A stretch of 64,000 nt of DNA from Phascolarctobacterium sp. ET69 (GCF_023336935.1 NZ_JAMBLR010000006.1:1-64000); one strand, 5' to 3'; positions 1-9,813 are shown, counted from the stretch's first letter. Translations and numbers: made by a program. The notes: generated from the sequence alone by a model not told the origin.

Positions 1-3
1 GGA

Positions 4-38
4 AAAGAAGCATACCTTATGGTATGTTTCTTTTTTAT
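4..38 (+). terminator. Intrinsic terminator of the upstream gene
   Basis: A stem with a TTAT loop (AAGAAGCATACC pairing with GGTATGTTTCTT) is followed by a T run. It ends a transcript entering from the left; the gene it serves lies outside the window. The 140 bases that follow are AT-rich, hold no gene, and probably contain the promoter of the acetyltransferase. Confidence 0.8.
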
Positions 39-178
39 GTTTTCCTGTGTTTTTAATTTATTGTCTTTTTATGTTTATGTGTATATAGCGCGTTTCTATT
101 TTATAGGTTATAATTAGTTATAATTTAAATCTAATGGCTGGCATGCTATCCTAAAAGGTATAAAAATATTGTGATTAT

Positions 179-640
179 TTGATTATCGGAACCCATTATG
201 CGGATAATAAATTAATTTTAACACATAAAAATATTAATGAAGTTATACAACTTATTAAACAAACTTTTCTTGAATTTGTTGCGCCGGACTATGATGAATC
301 AGGCATAAAAAACTTCTTTAAATTTGCAGAAGATGAAGATTTACTTATGCAGCTTGTATTTTATGCGGCTTTGCATAACAATAAAATCACTGGGATACTT
401 GCCGTAGATGATAAATTAAACCATATTTGCTTATTCTTTGTCGATAAGAATTTACAAAATACCGGTATTGGAACTGCCTTGTTTAAAAGGTTTTTAAATG
501 AATCTATGCCTAAAGCAGTAACTGTTAATTCATCTCCGTTTGCCGTAAAAGTTTATGAAAAGCTTGGTTTTACTGCAACCGGCAGCAGGCAGATTTCTGA
601 TGGGATTGTTTATATTCCTATGCTGTATAGCAGTAAATAG
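179..640 (+). CDS. GNAT family N-acetyltransferase
   Basis: A 153-residue protein of the GNAT fold, which transfers an acetyl group from acetyl-CoA to an amine; the substrate cannot be told. The acetyl-CoA binding motif A is visible as QNTGIGTALF (about residues 97-106). It is followed by the typical C-terminal stretch YEKLGFTATG, where a Tyr often acts as general acid. Length is normal for a single-domain GNAT. The start is uncertain: the TTG at 179 is the first usable codon in frame, but the only purine-rich site (AAAAGG near 154) is rather far away. It stands alone, 53 bases before the phosphatase gene. Confidence 0.8.
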   Translation: MIIGTHYADNKLILTHKNINEVIQLIKQTFLEFVAPDYDESGIKNFFKFAEDEDLLMQLVFYAALHNNKITGILAVDDKLNHICLFFVDKNLQNTGIGTALFKRFLNESMPKAVTVNSSPFAVKVYEKLGFTATGSRQISDGIVYIPMLYSSK

Positions 641-693
641 TTGCAGTATACAAAGCATATTATTTTTGGTGCATTTTATAATGAGGTAACAAA

Positions 694-1161
694 GTGATTA
701 AAATACTTTTTATTTGTCTTGGCAATATTTGCCGTTCGCCGATGGCGGAGTTTTTATTTAAAGATATGGTTGCCAAACGAGGCCTGGCAGATAAATTCTA
801 TATTGCTTCTGCGGCTACAAGCAGTTATGAAATCGGTAATCCGGTGCATCCCGGCACGCGCAATAAACTTGCACAGTATGGAATTAGTGTTGCCGGTAAA
901 ACTGCCGTACAGCTTACAAAAGCAGATTATGATAAATACGACTACCTTATAGGCATGGAATCCTCCAATATCCGCAATATTTTGCGCATTGTAGGCAGTG
1001 ACAGCCGGCATAAAGTATATAAACTTTTACAGTTTGCAGGCAGTGAGCGCGATATTGCCGACCCATGGTATACCGGCAATTTTGATGTTACTTATAACGA
1101 TATCCACGAAGGCTGCACTGCTTTGCTGGAATATTTGCTTAAAAATAAAACCGGCGTTTAA
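694..1161 (+). CDS. Low-molecular-weight protein tyrosine phosphatase
   Basis: A 155-residue cytoplasmic phosphatase of the LMW-PTP family, which removes phosphate from tyrosine (sometimes arginine) residues. The active-site loop C-X5-R is at the N-terminus (Cys8 to Arg14, CLGNICRS). The general-acid Asp is in DPWYTG (Asp123). The family is about 150 residues, so the gene is complete. It starts with GTG, preceded by ATGAGGT at a good distance. In Firmicutes such enzymes often counteract BY-kinases or the arginine kinase McsB; no kinase is nearby to say which. Confidence 0.9.
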   Translation: MIKILFICLGNICRSPMAEFLFKDMVAKRGLADKFYIASAATSSYEIGNPVHPGTRNKLAQYGISVAGKTAVQLTKADYDKYDYLIGMESSNIRNILRIVGSDSRHKVYKLLQFAGSERDIADPWYTGNFDVTYNDIHEGCTALLEYLLKNKTGV

Positions 1162-1259
1162 GCGCAATCTTGTGGAATCCGACTTGATTCAAAGAGGCAA
1201 GACCTTAAACACCGATTCTGAAAATCATTATAACAGGAATGCAAATTAATTACAATTAG

Positions 1260-1284
1260 TCCTGCCTGCGCAGGGCTTTTTTAT
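1260..1284 (+). terminator. Intrinsic terminator after the phosphatase gene
   Basis: A short stem CCTGC/GCAGG is followed by GCTTTTTTATT. It separates the phosphatase from the amidohydrolase gene. The 100 bases between the stop and this hairpin show nothing recognisable. Confidence 0.7.
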
Positions 1285-1336
1285 TGTGCTTTTGCCTGCT
1301 GATGATATAATGTTATTGTTGAAAGAAGATGCTGCA

Positions 1337-2218
1337 ATGAAAATTATTGATGCTCATATGCATTATTTTAATATTGAAGGTTTTAAAACTGTTGCCGCAA
1401 ATGCGGGATACGAAAACACTGCGGCTTGCTGGCAGCAGATTTGTGAAGAAAATAATATTGTGTTCAGCGTGGCAATGGGAAATACAGAAGATGTGCCGAG
1501 CCGTTATGGCGGAATTTCGCCGCGCCTTATTGATTTAAATGCGCCGTTTGATGACATAAAATATAATCAGCCCGATAATATTGGTTATTGCCTGGGTGTT
1601 AAAAGCGAGCAGATTACTTTGGAAAATGCCGGGAAAACAGCGCTTGAATTTGAATATTATGCTCAAAAGCCGCAATGCGTAGGTATAAAAATTTATCCGG
1701 GTTACAGGCCTGTTTATGTTTACGATAAACGCCACTGGCCGCTTTTTGAACTGGCGCGTGCCTATAATTTGCCGGTAGCCGTTCATACCGGCGATACTGC
1801 CTCCAGTGATGCGCGCCTTAAATATGCGCATCCGCTTACCGTTGATGAAGCTGCTGCCGATTTTCCGGATGTTAAATTTGTTATCTGCCACTGCGGCAAC
1901 CCGTGGTTTGCAGATGCCACCGAAGTAGCTGCCAAAAATCCTAACGTGTATATAGATTTATCAGGTTTGCTGGAAGGCATACCCGGGCCGGATTTTTATA
2001 ACAAGCAGAAGGCTTATTTTGATTATCTTTCAATGTGGCTTAATTATATGGGCCGCTGGGATAAGCTGATGTACGGCAGCGACTGGCCGCTTGTAAATAT
2101 AACTGATTATATTAATATTTTAAAACAGGTTGTGCCGCAGGAACATCATGAAGAATTTTTTTACGGCAACGCTTTAAATGTATACGGGCGTATAAAAAAT
2201 TTGCTGCATGATTGTTAA
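1337..2218 (+). CDS. Amidohydrolase-2 family metal-dependent hydrolase
   Basis: A 293-residue TIM-barrel hydrolase of the amidohydrolase-2 (ACMSD-like) group. Metal ligands are visible: DAHMH at the N-terminus, HTGD near residue 150, CHCGNPW near 180 and the terminal GSDWP near 250. Members act as decarboxylases, lactonases or hydrolases; the substrate cannot be inferred. I chose the ATG at 1337 because the protein then begins directly with the first beta strand (KIIDAHMH) and GAAAGAAGA lies just upstream. The frame stays open to 1286, so a 310-residue form is possible. It forms a single-gene unit ahead of the ECF operon. Confidence 0.82.
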   Translation: MKIIDAHMHYFNIEGFKTVAANAGYENTAACWQQICEENNIVFSVAMGNTEDVPSRYGGISPRLIDLNAPFDDIKYNQPDNIGYCLGVKSEQITLENAGKTALEFEYYAQKPQCVGIKIYPGYRPVYVYDKRHWPLFELARAYNLPVAVHTGDTASSDARLKYAHPLTVDEAAADFPDVKFVICHCGNPWFADATEVAAKNPNVYIDLSGLLEGIPGPDFYNKQKAYFDYLSMWLNYMGRWDKLMYGSDWPLVNITDYINILKQVVPQEHHEEFFYGNALNVYGRIKNLLHDC

Positions 2219-2296
2219 CGCTTTTTAAAACACAGGTTGACGGAAAAGCCCTGTAATAATATAATTATGAAGTAATAATATTTTTCAGAGGTTGCA

Positions 2297-3130
2297 ATGC
2301 AGAGTTTAATTGAAATAAAAAATTTAAAACATAGTTATATTGATACCGACGGCAATGAAATTCATGCTTTAAATGGAGTAAGCCTCGATATTTATAAGGG
2401 CGAATTCATAGCCGTTATTGGCGCCAACGGCAGCGGTAAATCCACTCTGGCGCGCCATTTGAATGCCCTGCTTTTGCCTACGGAAGGCAAATGTGTTGTG
2501 GCAGGCATGGACACCGCAGACGATAAAAATTTATGGAATATACGCCAGCATGTCGGTATGGTTTTTCAAAATCCTGACAACCAGATTGTTGCGGCAATTG
2601 TTGAGGAGGATGTGGCCTTCGGACCGGAAAATATCGGCGTGCCGCCGGCAGAAATCCGCACCAGGGTTGATAATGCACTGGCAGCCGTTGGCATGACGGA
2701 ATATGCAAAACATGCCCCGCATTTATTAAGCGGAGGGCAGAAACAGCGCGTGGCCATTGCCGGTGTGCTGGCATTGGAGCCGGACTGCATTGTGCTGGAC
2801 GAGCCTACTGCGATGCTTGACCCGCGTGGGCGTATTGAGATTGTAAACACGGTAAAAAAGCTGAACCGTGAAAAAAATATTACCGTTGTGTATATAACGC
2901 ATTATATGGAAGAAGCCATGCAGGCAGACCGCATTATAGCCATGGAACACGGCGTGATAAAAATGCATGGCAGGCCTGAAGAAATTTTTACGAAAGTAAA
3001 AGAGCTGCATGCTTTGGGGCTTGAAACACCGCTGGCAGCACAGGCCGCCTTTGACCTGCGCCAGAAAGGAATTAAGCTGGCGGATGGTATTATCTCTAAC
3101 GAAGAACTGACGGAGGAATTATGCCGATAA
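2297..3130 (+). CDS. ecfA1: ECF transporter ATPase EcfA1
   Basis: A 277-residue cytoplasmic ABC ATPase that powers group II energy-coupling-factor vitamin and metal uptake. Walker A (GANGSGKST, residues 42-50), the Q-loop region FQNPDNQ, the signature LSGGQKQR and Walker B with CIVLDEPT are all present. It heads the operon ecfA1-ecfA2-ecfT-truA, overlaps ecfA2 by 10 bases, and is preceded by CAGAGG. With EcfA2 and EcfT it forms the shared energizing module that works with separately encoded S-components. One S-component candidate lies far downstream at 62692. Confidence 0.95.
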   Translation: MQSLIEIKNLKHSYIDTDGNEIHALNGVSLDIYKGEFIAVIGANGSGKSTLARHLNALLLPTEGKCVVAGMDTADDKNLWNIRQHVGMVFQNPDNQIVAAIVEEDVAFGPENIGVPPAEIRTRVDNALAAVGMTEYAKHAPHLLSGGQKQRVAIAGVLALEPDCIVLDEPTAMLDPRGRIEIVNTVKKLNREKNITVVYITHYMEEAMQADRIIAMEHGVIKMHGRPEEIFTKVKELHALGLETPLAAQAAFDLRQKGIKLADGIISNEELTEELCR

Positions 3131-3984
3131 GTTTAGAACATGTTTCGTTTACATATATGAAGGGAACGCCTTTTGAAAAAACTGCTCTGCATGATGTAAA
3201 TCTGCAAATAGAAAAAGGTGAATTTGTTGCCGTTATCGGGCATACCGGCAGCGGCAAATCCACACTGGTGCAGCATTTAAGCGGGCTGCTGCATCCGCAG
3301 AAAGGCAGCGTTTGTGTTGACGGCGTAAATTTAAACGCCAAAAATGCAGCCGCCAAAAAAGCACGCAATTCTGTCGGTATGGTTTTTCAGTATCCGGAGC
3401 ATCAGATTTTTGCCGAAACGGTTTATGAAGATATTGCCTTTGGCCCGCGTAATAAAGGCTTAACGCCGGAGGGAACCGACAGAGCCGTTAAGGACGCCAT
3501 GGCTTTTGCCGGGCTTGATTTTGAAACCTTTGCCCAGCGTTCGCCGTTCCGCCTTTCGGGCGGGCAGATGCGCCGCGTAGCCATTGCCGGTGTTGTTGCA
3601 ATGGAGCCGGATTATTTAATTTTGGACGAACCTTCTGCCGGATTAGACCCGCGCGCCCGCGACGAAATTTTTAAGGAAATAATGGCGCTGTACCGTAAAC
3701 GCGGCATAGCCGTTATTTTGGTAACGCATAATATGGAAGAAGCCGCGCGCTATGCAACACGCCTTTTGGTAGTGTCTGACGGGCGGATTATTTTGGACGG
3801 AGTTCCGCATGAAATTTTTACAAACCATAAGGAAGAACTGTTAAAAGTGTCTATGGATGTTCCTCCCGTTTATAAGCTGGCGGAATGTTTGCAGGAACAT
3901 GGGCTGAACGTAAAAAGCACGCCGGAGCTTGCCGATTTGGAACGGCAGATACTTAAAGTAAGGAGGAGCAGACATGCTGACTGA
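3121..3984 (+). CDS. ecfA2: ECF transporter ATPase EcfA2
   Basis: The second ATPase of the ECF module, 287 residues. It has Walker [10 protein letters not shown] (residues 40-48), a FQYPEHQ Q-loop, LSGGQMRR signature and [12 protein letters not shown] Walker B. The FQYPEHQ loop and the longer C-terminus distinguish it from EcfA1. The gene overlaps both neighbours (10 bases into ecfA1 and 11 into ecfT), a sign of translational coupling and fixed stoichiometry. The start follows GGAGGAATT inside the end of ecfA1. Confidence 0.95.
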   Translation: MPISLEHVSFTYMKGTPFEKTALHDVNLQIEKGEFVAVIGHTGSGKSTLVQHLSGLLHPQKGSVCVDGVNLNAKNAAAKKARNSVGMVFQYPEHQIFAETVYEDIAFGPRNKGLTPEGTDRAVKDAMAFAGLDFETFAQRSPFRLSGGQMRRVAIAGVVAMEPDYLILDEPSAGLDPRARDEIFKEIMALYRKRGIAVILVTHNMEEAARYATRLLVVSDGRIILDGVPHEIFTNHKEELLKVSMDVPPVYKLAECLQEHGLNVKSTPELADLERQILKVRRSRHAD

Positions 3985-4783
3985 TATTACTTTAGGGCAG
4001 TATTACCCCGGCAGTTCCGTTATACACGGGCTTGACCCGCGTGCAAAAATACTGGCAACGCTGCTGTTTATCGCCGCTATTTTCTTTGCGGAAAGCATGC
4101 TTTCCTACGGAGTTTTGGCTTTGTTCGTTGCAGCAGTTATTCTGCTTTCGCGCCTGCCGGTATTAATGGTGCTGCGCAGCGTAAAGCCTTTGTGGATTAT
4201 TATTCTGCTTACGCTGTTTATCCATGCTTTTACGGGTGAAGGCAGCAATGTTTTATATCAGTACGGCTTTTTCCGTTTAACGGAAGAAGGCCTTATTATG
4301 GGTATAAAAATGTCGCTGCGGCTGGTATTTTTGCTGCTTATTTCGTCTATTTTAACTTTTACTACATCGCCCATTGTGCTGACAGACGGTATTGAATCGC
4401 TGCTGCGGCCTTTTAAATGTATTGGCGTACCGGCGCATGAGCTTGCAATGATGATGACCATTGCCCTGCGTTTTATACCTACTTTGATAGAAGAAACCGA
4501 CCGTATAATTAAAGCGCAGACCGCGCGCGGAGCTGATTTTGACAGCGGCAGCCTGCTGCAAAGGGCCAAAAATATGCTGCCGATACTGATACCGCTTTTT
4601 ATAAGCGCGTTCCGCAGGGCAGATGAACTTGCCATTGCCATGGAAGCCCGCTGTTACCGCGGCGGAGAAGGGCGCACCCGCATGCATGAGCTGGTGTATA
4701 AAACCGGCGATTTTATTGCCCTGGCAATAATTGTGCTTTTAATTGCCGTTTTGGCAGTAATGCGCTGGGGGCTGGGCTTATGA
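3974..4783 (+). CDS. ecfT: ECF transporter transmembrane protein EcfT
   Basis: A 269-residue integral membrane protein, the scaffold that couples the two ATPases to interchangeable S-components. Several hydrophobic segments lie in the first 140 residues and one at the C-terminus. The cytoplasmic coupling region carries AQTARGADF and AMEARCYRGG, the two short Ala-Arg-Gly type motifs that dock on the ATPases in this family. It overlaps ecfA2 upstream and shares ATGA with truA downstream. Confidence 0.93.
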   Translation: MLTDITLGQYYPGSSVIHGLDPRAKILATLLFIAAIFFAESMLSYGVLALFVAAVILLSRLPVLMVLRSVKPLWIIILLTLFIHAFTGEGSNVLYQYGFFRLTEEGLIMGIKMSLRLVFLLLISSILTFTTSPIVLTDGIESLLRPFKCIGVPAHELAMMMTIALRFIPTLIEETDRIIKAQTARGADFDSGSLLQRAKNMLPILIPLFISAFRRADELAIAMEARCYRGGEGRTRMHELVYKTGDFIALAIIVLLIAVLAVMRWGLGL

Positions 4784-5538
4784 GGCGGACATTCAAACTA
4801 ACGGTTGCTTACGATGGCAGCGGTTATCATGGCTTTCAGCGCCAGCCGCGCGATATAACGGTGCAGCAGGTGCTGGAAGATGCCTTAAGCCGCATTACAG
4901 GCGAAAATGTAGTGATTGCAGGCTCCGGCAGGACAGACAGCGGCGTACACGCCAGAGGGCAGGTTGTTTCTTTTACAACCGGCTGCGGCATACCGGCTGC
5001 TAATTTAAAACGCGCCATGAACAGCATACTGCCCCCGGATATAACGGTAATTGCTTCGCAGGAGGCGGAGGAAGGTTTTCACGCACGCTTCAGCGCCAAA
5101 TGGAAACGCTATTGCTACCGCATTGTGCTCAACGGTGATTACGACCCGTTCATAAGAAATTATGCATGGCAGATGCAGAACACCAAATTAAATATCGAAG
5201 CCATGAACATGGCAGCAGGTTTTCTTCTGGGCACGCATGATTTTTCTTTTTTCCGCTCAAGCGGCAGCGTGCAAAGTTCGCCTGTAAAAACAATATATAA
5301 AGCCGTGTGGCAGGAAAAAGCGCCCGGTGATTTGCTTTTTGTTATTGAAGGTGACGGTTTTTTATACCGTATGGTGCGCAACATTGTGTGGAACCTTGTT
5401 GAAGCAGGGCTTGGCAGAAAGAGCCTGGAACAGTTTAAGGAAGAACTTGATAAAGCGGAGCGCCATTTTAAAATAAGCCCGGCGCCGCCGCAGGGCCTTT
5501 ACCTTGATTATGTGGGCTATACGGAATATTTGCCTTAA
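4780..5538 (+). CDS. truA: tRNA pseudouridine synthase A
   Basis: A 252-residue enzyme that converts uridines 38-40 of the tRNA anticodon arm to pseudouridine. The catalytic Asp lies in GRTDSGVHA (about residue 57), the hallmark of TruA. It also shows YHGFQRQP near the start and FLYRMVRN near residue 190. Length matches the family. It overlaps ecfT by four bases. The order ecfA1-ecfA2-ecfT-truA-rplM-rpsI is the classic Firmicutes arrangement. Confidence 0.95.
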   Translation: MRRTFKLTVAYDGSGYHGFQRQPRDITVQQVLEDALSRITGENVVIAGSGRTDSGVHARGQVVSFTTGCGIPAANLKRAMNSILPPDITVIASQEAEEGFHARFSAKWKRYCYRIVLNGDYDPFIRNYAWQMQNTKLNIEAMNMAAGFLLGTHDFSFFRSSGSVQSSPVKTIYKAVWQEKAPGDLLFVIEGDGFLYRMVRNIVWNLVEAGLGRKSLEQFKEELDKAERHFKISPAPPQGLYLDYVGYTEYLP

Positions 5539-5554
5539 AAACTGCGAATTTTGC

Positions 5555-5583
5555 TTGACAAACAATAAGCAGATGTATAAAAT
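5555..5583 (+). promoter_or_regulatory. Sigma-A type promoter of rplM-rpsI
   Basis: TTGACA (5555-5560) and TAAAAT (5578-5583) are separated by exactly 17 bases. It lies just after truA, so the ribosomal protein genes have their own strong promoter besides any read-through. Confidence 0.8.
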
Positions 5584-5595
5584 ATATATACGTGA

Positions 5596-5645
5596 TTTTG
5601 TGACGTATCTTATTAGCCCCAAGATAAGTTAACAAGTCGCACTGA
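5596..5645 (+). promoter_or_regulatory. Possible L13 leader structure
   Basis: The 5' untranslated region of rplM holds a small hairpin (TATCTT with AAGATA) flanked by partly complementary arms (GTGAC and GTCGCAC). Firmicutes rplM leaders are known to carry an autoregulatory L13-binding RNA. The position and two-part stem fit, but I cannot match a consensus by eye. Confidence 0.35.
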
Positions 5646-5674
5646 ACAGGAAATAATTTAGGAGGGACATAAGG

Positions 5675-6112
5675 ATGAAATCTTTTATGGCTAATCCGTC
5701 CAACATCGAACGCAAATGGTACGTTGTTGACGCAGCTGATAAAACTCTCGGCCGTCTTGCCGCAGAAGTAGCAAAAATCCTTCGTGGAAAACACAAACCG
5801 ACTTTCACTCCGCATATGGATACCGGAGATCATGTAATTGTAATTAATGCAGATAAAGTAGTTCTGACCGGCAAAAAACTCGTTCAGAAAACTTATTTCC
5901 GTCACAGCGGTTATCTTGGCGGCGCAAGCTTCACTACCGCAGGCGAAATGCTTGCCAAAAACCCTGTAAGAATGGTTGAACTCGCTGTTAAAGGTATGAT
6001 TCCGCACAACCGTCTTGGCAGCAGAATCTTTACCAAACTGCATGTATATGCAGGTGCTGAACATCCGCATGCAGCACAGAAACCTGAAGTTCTCGAAATT
6101 AACGTAAGATAA
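5675..6112 (+). CDS. rplM: 50S ribosomal protein L13
   Basis: A 145-residue large-subunit ribosomal protein. Recognisable L13 segments include [26 protein letters not shown] and [11 protein letters not shown]. The ATG at 5675 follows GGAGGGA. It is cotranscribed with rpsI 21 bases downstream, the standard pair. L13 binds 23S rRNA early in assembly. Confidence 0.98.
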   Translation: MKSFMANPSNIERKWYVVDAADKTLGRLAAEVAKILRGKHKPTFTPHMDTGDHVIVINADKVVLTGKKLVQKTYFRHSGYLGGASFTTAGEMLAKNPVRMVELAVKGMIPHNRLGSRIFTKLHVYAGAEHPHAAQKPEVLEINVR

Positions 6113-6133
6113 TAACCGGAGGAGGAAACGTAA

Positions 6134-6526
6134 ATGGCAGTAGTTACTTATAATGCGACCGGCCGTCGCAAATCTTCAGTTGCACGCGTTCGCCTGGTTC
6201 CGGGTGAAGGTAAAATCATTATCAACCAGCGTGAGCTTGATGATTACTTTGGACTGAAAACTTTGGAATTAATCGTAAACCAGCCGCTTGAACTCACCGA
6301 AACCAAAGGCAAATACGATGTACTCGTAAATGTTATCGGCGGTGGCGTATCCGGCCAGGCAGGTGCAATCCGTCATGGTATTGCCCGCGCTCTCCTGAAA
6401 GTTGACGAAGAATTCCGTCCGGCTCTTAAAAAAGCAGGTTACCTTACTCGTGACCCGCGTGAAAAAGAACGCCGTAAATATGGTCTTAAAAAGGCCCGTA
6501 AAGCAAGCCAGTTCTCCAAACGCTAA
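6134..6526 (+). CDS. rpsI: 30S ribosomal protein S9
   Basis: A 130-residue small-subunit ribosomal protein ending in the invariant SKR tail, whose Arg contacts P-site tRNA. The N-terminal [10 protein letters not shown] and the central [19 protein letters not shown] are diagnostic. It follows rplM after a GGAGGAGG ribosome binding site and is closed by an intrinsic terminator. Confidence 0.98.
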   Translation: MAVVTYNATGRRKSSVARVRLVPGEGKIIINQRELDDYFGLKTLELIVNQPLELTETKGKYDVLVNVIGGGVSGQAGAIRHGIARALLKVDEEFRPALKKAGYLTRDPREKERRKYGLKKARKASQFSKR

Positions 6527-6550
6527 TATTTGGATATTGCTTCAAAATTC

Positions 6551-6587
6551 AATCCCCGAAAGCCTTATGGCTTTTGGGGATTTTTTG
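6551..6587 (+). terminator. Intrinsic terminator after rpsI
   Basis: A long stem (AATCCCCGAAAGCC with GGCTTTTGGGGATT) closed by TTAT is followed by a T run. It ends the rplM-rpsI transcript. Confidence 0.9.
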
Positions 6588-6701
6588 TATTTTACGGCGG
6601 CATTTCACATAACCTTTGCTTTTGTCAGGCAGGAGTGCTTTGAATTTGGTCGAAGTATTTATATTATAAATCTCAGGCGAGGCCTGTTTGGAGGTAAGAT
6701 A

Positions 6702-7490
6702 ATGCAGAATTATGCCGCACAGGATGAAATATTATATCATGTTGGATTATCGCCCGAAATGTTAAAAGGCGCGGAATATGCCCTATTGCCCGGTGACCCC
6801 GGCCGTGTGGAAGCACTTGCCAAAGCCCTTGGCCCTGCACAGTATTTAAATACGCACCGCGAATATACAAGCTGGCTGGCAGTGGTTGAAGGGCAGAATG
6901 TGCTTGTTTGTTCTACCGGCATGGGTGGGCCTTCCGTTGCTATCGGGCTGGAAGAACTTGCCCGCCTTGGCATTAAAAACTTTATCCGCGTGGGCACAAC
7001 CGGCTGTATTCAGGAAAATATCAATCTTGGTGATGTTATTATTAATAACGCTGCCGTAAGGCTGGAAGGTACTTCTGCGCATTATGCGCCAGTTAATTTT
7101 CCGGCTGTGGCGTCGTTAAAACTTACCAATGCCCTTAATGATGCGGCCGCAGCTTTAAATGTGCCGCATCATGTCGGTATTTCCGTTTCTTCCGATACTT
7201 TCTGGCCGGGGCAGGAGCGTTATGACAGTTTTACCGGCTATGTATGCAATGCCCTGCGCGGAACGCTTAAAGAGTGGCAGGCGCTTGGTGCGCTTAATTA
7301 TGAAATGGAAACGGCGGCACTGTTCGTTGTGGCACAGGCTTTTGGGCTTAATGCAGCTTCAATTTGCGGTGTTATTGCCAAACGCACGCAGAGTGAAAGC
7401 ATTGCTCCGCCGGAAATATACGCGCTGGCCTCCGAACGGTTTGGCGCTGTTGCCAAAAAGGCACTGCAAACTTTGCTGAAGGGGGAATGA
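6702..7490 (+). CDS. udp: Uridine phosphorylase
   Basis: A 262-residue cytoplasmic enzyme that splits uridine with phosphate into uracil and ribose-1-phosphate. It follows the enterobacterial Udp pattern closely: PGDPGRVE for phosphate binding, [31 protein letters not shown] and the nucleoside-binding [10 protein letters not shown]. The ATG at 6702 is preceded by TTGGAGGT, although the frame runs open further upstream. A promoter-like TTGAAT and AT-rich -10 lie near 6640-6675. Its stop overlaps deoB's ribosome binding region, so the two act as a salvage operon: ribose-1-phosphate made here feeds DeoB. Confidence 0.93.
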   Translation: MQNYAAQDEILYHVGLSPEMLKGAEYALLPGDPGRVEALAKALGPAQYLNTHREYTSWLAVVEGQNVLVCSTGMGGPSVAIGLEELARLGIKNFIRVGTTGCIQENINLGDVIINNAAVRLEGTSAHYAPVNFPAVASLKLTNALNDAAAALNVPHHVGISVSSDTFWPGQERYDSFTGYVCNALRGTLKEWQALGALNYEMETAALFVVAQAFGLNAASICGVIAKRTQSESIAPPEIYALASERFGAVAKKALQTLLKGE

Positions 7491-7492
7491 GC

Positions 7493-8722
7493 ATGGCAAG
7501 GGCAATAATTCTTTTGTTGGATTCTTTCGGCATTGGGCACGCAGCAGATGCGGAAAGATTTGGCGATAAAGGTGCCGATACGCTTGGGCATATTTGCAGC
7601 TGGATGGCTGAAAACCGTAAAAATGAGGACGGCAGCCCTAAATTTTTGTATCTGCCCAATATGGCAAGGCTTGGGCTTGAAAAAGCTGCCGAACTGAGCA
7701 GAGGGCAGCGCCTTGCCCATACTATTGCCGGTGAAGGCGCAGAAATTAGCGGCGCATATACTTACGCGCAGGAAGTAAGCCGCGGTAAGGACACACTGAG
7801 CGGCCACTGGGAAATGATGGGCGTGCCTGTTGATTTTGAATGGGGTTATTTCCCCGATAAACCGAACTGCTTTCCGCCGGAATTGGTGGAAGCAATTATA
7901 AAAAAAGGCAGTTTGCCGGGAGTTTTAGGCGAAAAACATGCTTCCGGCACGGAAATTATTAAAGAACTGGGCGAAGAACATATGCGCACCGGCAAACCGA
8001 TAATATATACCAGCGCCGACAGTGTTCTGCAAATTGCCGCGCATGAAACTGCTTTCGGGCTGGAGCGCTTATATGACTTGTGCAAAATTTGCTATGAACT
8101 TGTTAAACCGTACCGCATTGCCCGCATTATTGCCCGCCCGTTTGTAGGCAGCTGCGCTGCTGATTTTGTGCGTACCGGCAACAGGCATGATTATGCCGTG
8201 CCTGCACCGGAACCTACCTTGCTTGATAAACTGACGGCGGCAGGCGGAAATGTTTATGCTGTCGGCAAAATTGCCGATATTTTTGCCCACCGAGGCATAA
8301 CCAAACATTATCCGGCGGCAGGGCTGGAAAATATTTTTAACGCCAGCAGCAGTGCCGTTGCGGATGCGCCGGATAATACGCTGGTTTTCAGTAATTTTGT
8401 CGATTTTGATTCTTCGTACGGACACAGGCGCAATGCTTTGGGGTATGGCGAAGCGCTGGAATATTTTGACAGCCGTCTGCCGGAAATACTGGTACAGCTG
8501 AAAAAAGATGATTTGCTGCTTATTACCGCGGACCATGGCTGCGACCCGACCTGGAGAGGCAGCGACCATACGCGCGAGCATATACCGGTACTGTTTTACG
8601 GCAGCGGCATAAAACCGCAGCAGTTAGAGCCCATGCCATCTTTTTCCTGCATTGGGCAGACAATAGCCGCACATCTGGGGCTTGCGCCGCTTGCTCATGG
8701 CACGGCCGCAGCATTTAAATAA
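7493..8722 (+). CDS. deoB: Phosphopentomutase
   Basis: A 409-residue alkaline-phosphatase-fold enzyme that interconverts ribose-1-phosphate and ribose-5-phosphate, linking nucleoside breakdown to the pentose phosphate pathway. Metal ligands are visible in [18 protein letters not shown] (the phosphorylated Thr), and the C-terminal [18 protein letters not shown] prefer the ATG at 7493, eight bases after AAGGGGG; the ATG at 7487 lies only one base after it. The gene starts three bases after the udp stop. Confidence 0.95.
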   Translation: MARAIILLLDSFGIGHAADAERFGDKGADTLGHICSWMAENRKNEDGSPKFLYLPNMARLGLEKAAELSRGQRLAHTIAGEGAEISGAYTYAQEVSRGKDTLSGHWEMMGVPVDFEWGYFPDKPNCFPPELVEAIIKKGSLPGVLGEKHASGTEIIKELGEEHMRTGKPIIYTSADSVLQIAAHETAFGLERLYDLCKICYELVKPYRIARIIARPFVGSCAADFVRTGNRHDYAVPAPEPTLLDKLTAAGGNVYAVGKIADIFAHRGITKHYPAAGLENIFNASSSAVADAPDNTLVFSNFVDFDSSYGHRRNALGYGEALEYFDSRLPEILVQLKKDDLLLITADHGCDPTWRGSDHTREHIPVLFYGSGIKPQQLEPMPSFSCIGQTIAAHLGLAPLAHGTAAAFK

Positions 8723-8741
8723 ACCGGAGGGGTGAAGAAAA

Positions 8742-9326
8742 ATGAAAAAGCTTAATTTGTTTTTTATGCTTGCTGTAATATGCTTAACTTTTACCGGCGC
8801 TGCGCCGAAGGCTTTTGCTGCCTTTGCAGAACAGCCCGCCACGCTTGTAGTGTTTGACCGCAGCGGCAACGTAACGCAGGACGTGTACCGCATTTGGCGC
8901 GAACCTGTAAGGTGGGCCTATCATTTCCCGGATTTTAAAATTGTAGACAACGCTCCGGCCAAAGCCGCTGCTGCCGAAAAAATTTTTACGCCGCAGGGAA
9001 AAGTAAAAATTGATACCAATGTAATGAAAAGTATTGCCGAAGAAGCACAGATAGAAGCCCTTGTGCTTGTTATGGTTGATGACCTCGATTCTTATATGGT
9101 TAACAGGTTTTTCGGCTTCCGTAATGATTTTGACGATACTTACATTGAAACTATTGCCAATGCGGATATTTATGTATACAGGCACGACGGCAACAGGTTC
9201 TCCAAAAAAGAAGTTTACGAGCGTGATGTAGAGCCTATGGGCAACCAGAAAGACCCGGTAGACATTATGAAATGGGCAATCTGCAAACAGGTGAACCTGA
9301 TGGAAGGACGCCCGATTATAGAATAA
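8742..9326 (+). CDS. Exported protein of unknown function
   Basis: A 194-residue protein with a clear signal peptide (MKKLN, a hydrophobic core, then AFA at about residue 28), so it acts in the envelope or outside. No known motif is recognised. It contains a strand-rich VLVMVDDLDSY segment that resembles VDYVVLVQVE in the exported protein at 37876, so the two may be distant relatives. It follows deoB by 19 bases after an AGGGG site and may be cotranscribed, though its role seems unrelated. Confidence 0.75.
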   Translation: MKKLNLFFMLAVICLTFTGAAPKAFAAFAEQPATLVVFDRSGNVTQDVYRIWREPVRWAYHFPDFKIVDNAPAKAAAAEKIFTPQGKVKIDTNVMKSIAEEAQIEALVLVMVDDLDSYMVNRFFGFRNDFDDTYIETIANADIYVYRHDGNRFSKKEVYERDVEPMGNQKDPVDIMKWAICKQVNLMEGRPIIE

Positions 9327-9383
9327 ACATACAAAATATTGCGTTTTCAAAAAGTTAAATATACAATATTTTGTAGAAAAGGC

Positions 9384-9412
9384 TTTACAAATAATTATTA
9401 TTGCTTTATAAT
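9384..9412 (+). promoter_or_regulatory. Sigma-A type promoter
   Basis: TTTACA (9384-9389) and TATAAT (9407-9412) are spaced by 17 bases and precede the small gene at 9446. Confidence 0.75.
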
Positions 9413-9445
9413 TAGGTCATGAAACAAGTTTGAGGAGTGAGTTTT

Positions 9446-9718
9446 ATGACATACGAAATGGACGGTATTAAAGTTAATTGTGCGGAAGGTATTTCAAAAG
9501 AAGAAGCTGCTGTTTATTTAAAAGACCAGCTGCAGGTACGCCCGCATGAAACCCTGCTTTCTTTGGATTTAAGCCTTAAAGGCGATAATGTTGTTGTAAA
9601 ACCGCATTATGATACTATCGTAAGAGTCCGCAGAATTACGGGCTATCTCAGTACACTGCCGCGCTTTAACGATGCCAAAAAGGCTGAAGTTGCCGACCGC
9701 GTATGCCATCTGCACTGA
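9446..9718 (+). CDS. Small protein with NrdD-tail-like motif
   Basis: A 90-residue protein, own promoter and own terminator. The C-terminal half carries RVRRITGYLS followed by RFNDAKKAEVADR. This resembles the conserved region near the C-terminus of anaerobic (class III) ribonucleotide reductases. The Cys pairs that bind zinc in NrdD and the glycyl radical motif are absent. It could be an orphan accessory relative of that domain or a chance likeness. The ATG at 9446 follows GAGGAG at the right distance; GTG at 9437 is less likely. Confidence 0.7.
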   Translation: MTYEMDGIKVNCAEGISKEEAAVYLKDQLQVRPHETLLSLDLSLKGDNVVVKPHYDTIVRVRRITGYLSTLPRFNDAKKAEVADRVCHLH

Positions 9719-9730
9719 TATAAATAAACT

Positions 9731-9768
9731 GCCTCCGTGCCGTACAGGTGTGGAGGCTTTTTTATTTT
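9731..9768 (+). terminator. Intrinsic terminator
   Basis: The stem GCCTCC/GGAGGC is followed by a run of T. It closes the single-gene unit at 9446. Confidence 0.88.
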
Positions 9769-9813
9769 ACCGCATTATTGTATAATATTTGTAAAAAAAC
9801 AAAGGAGCAGCTT

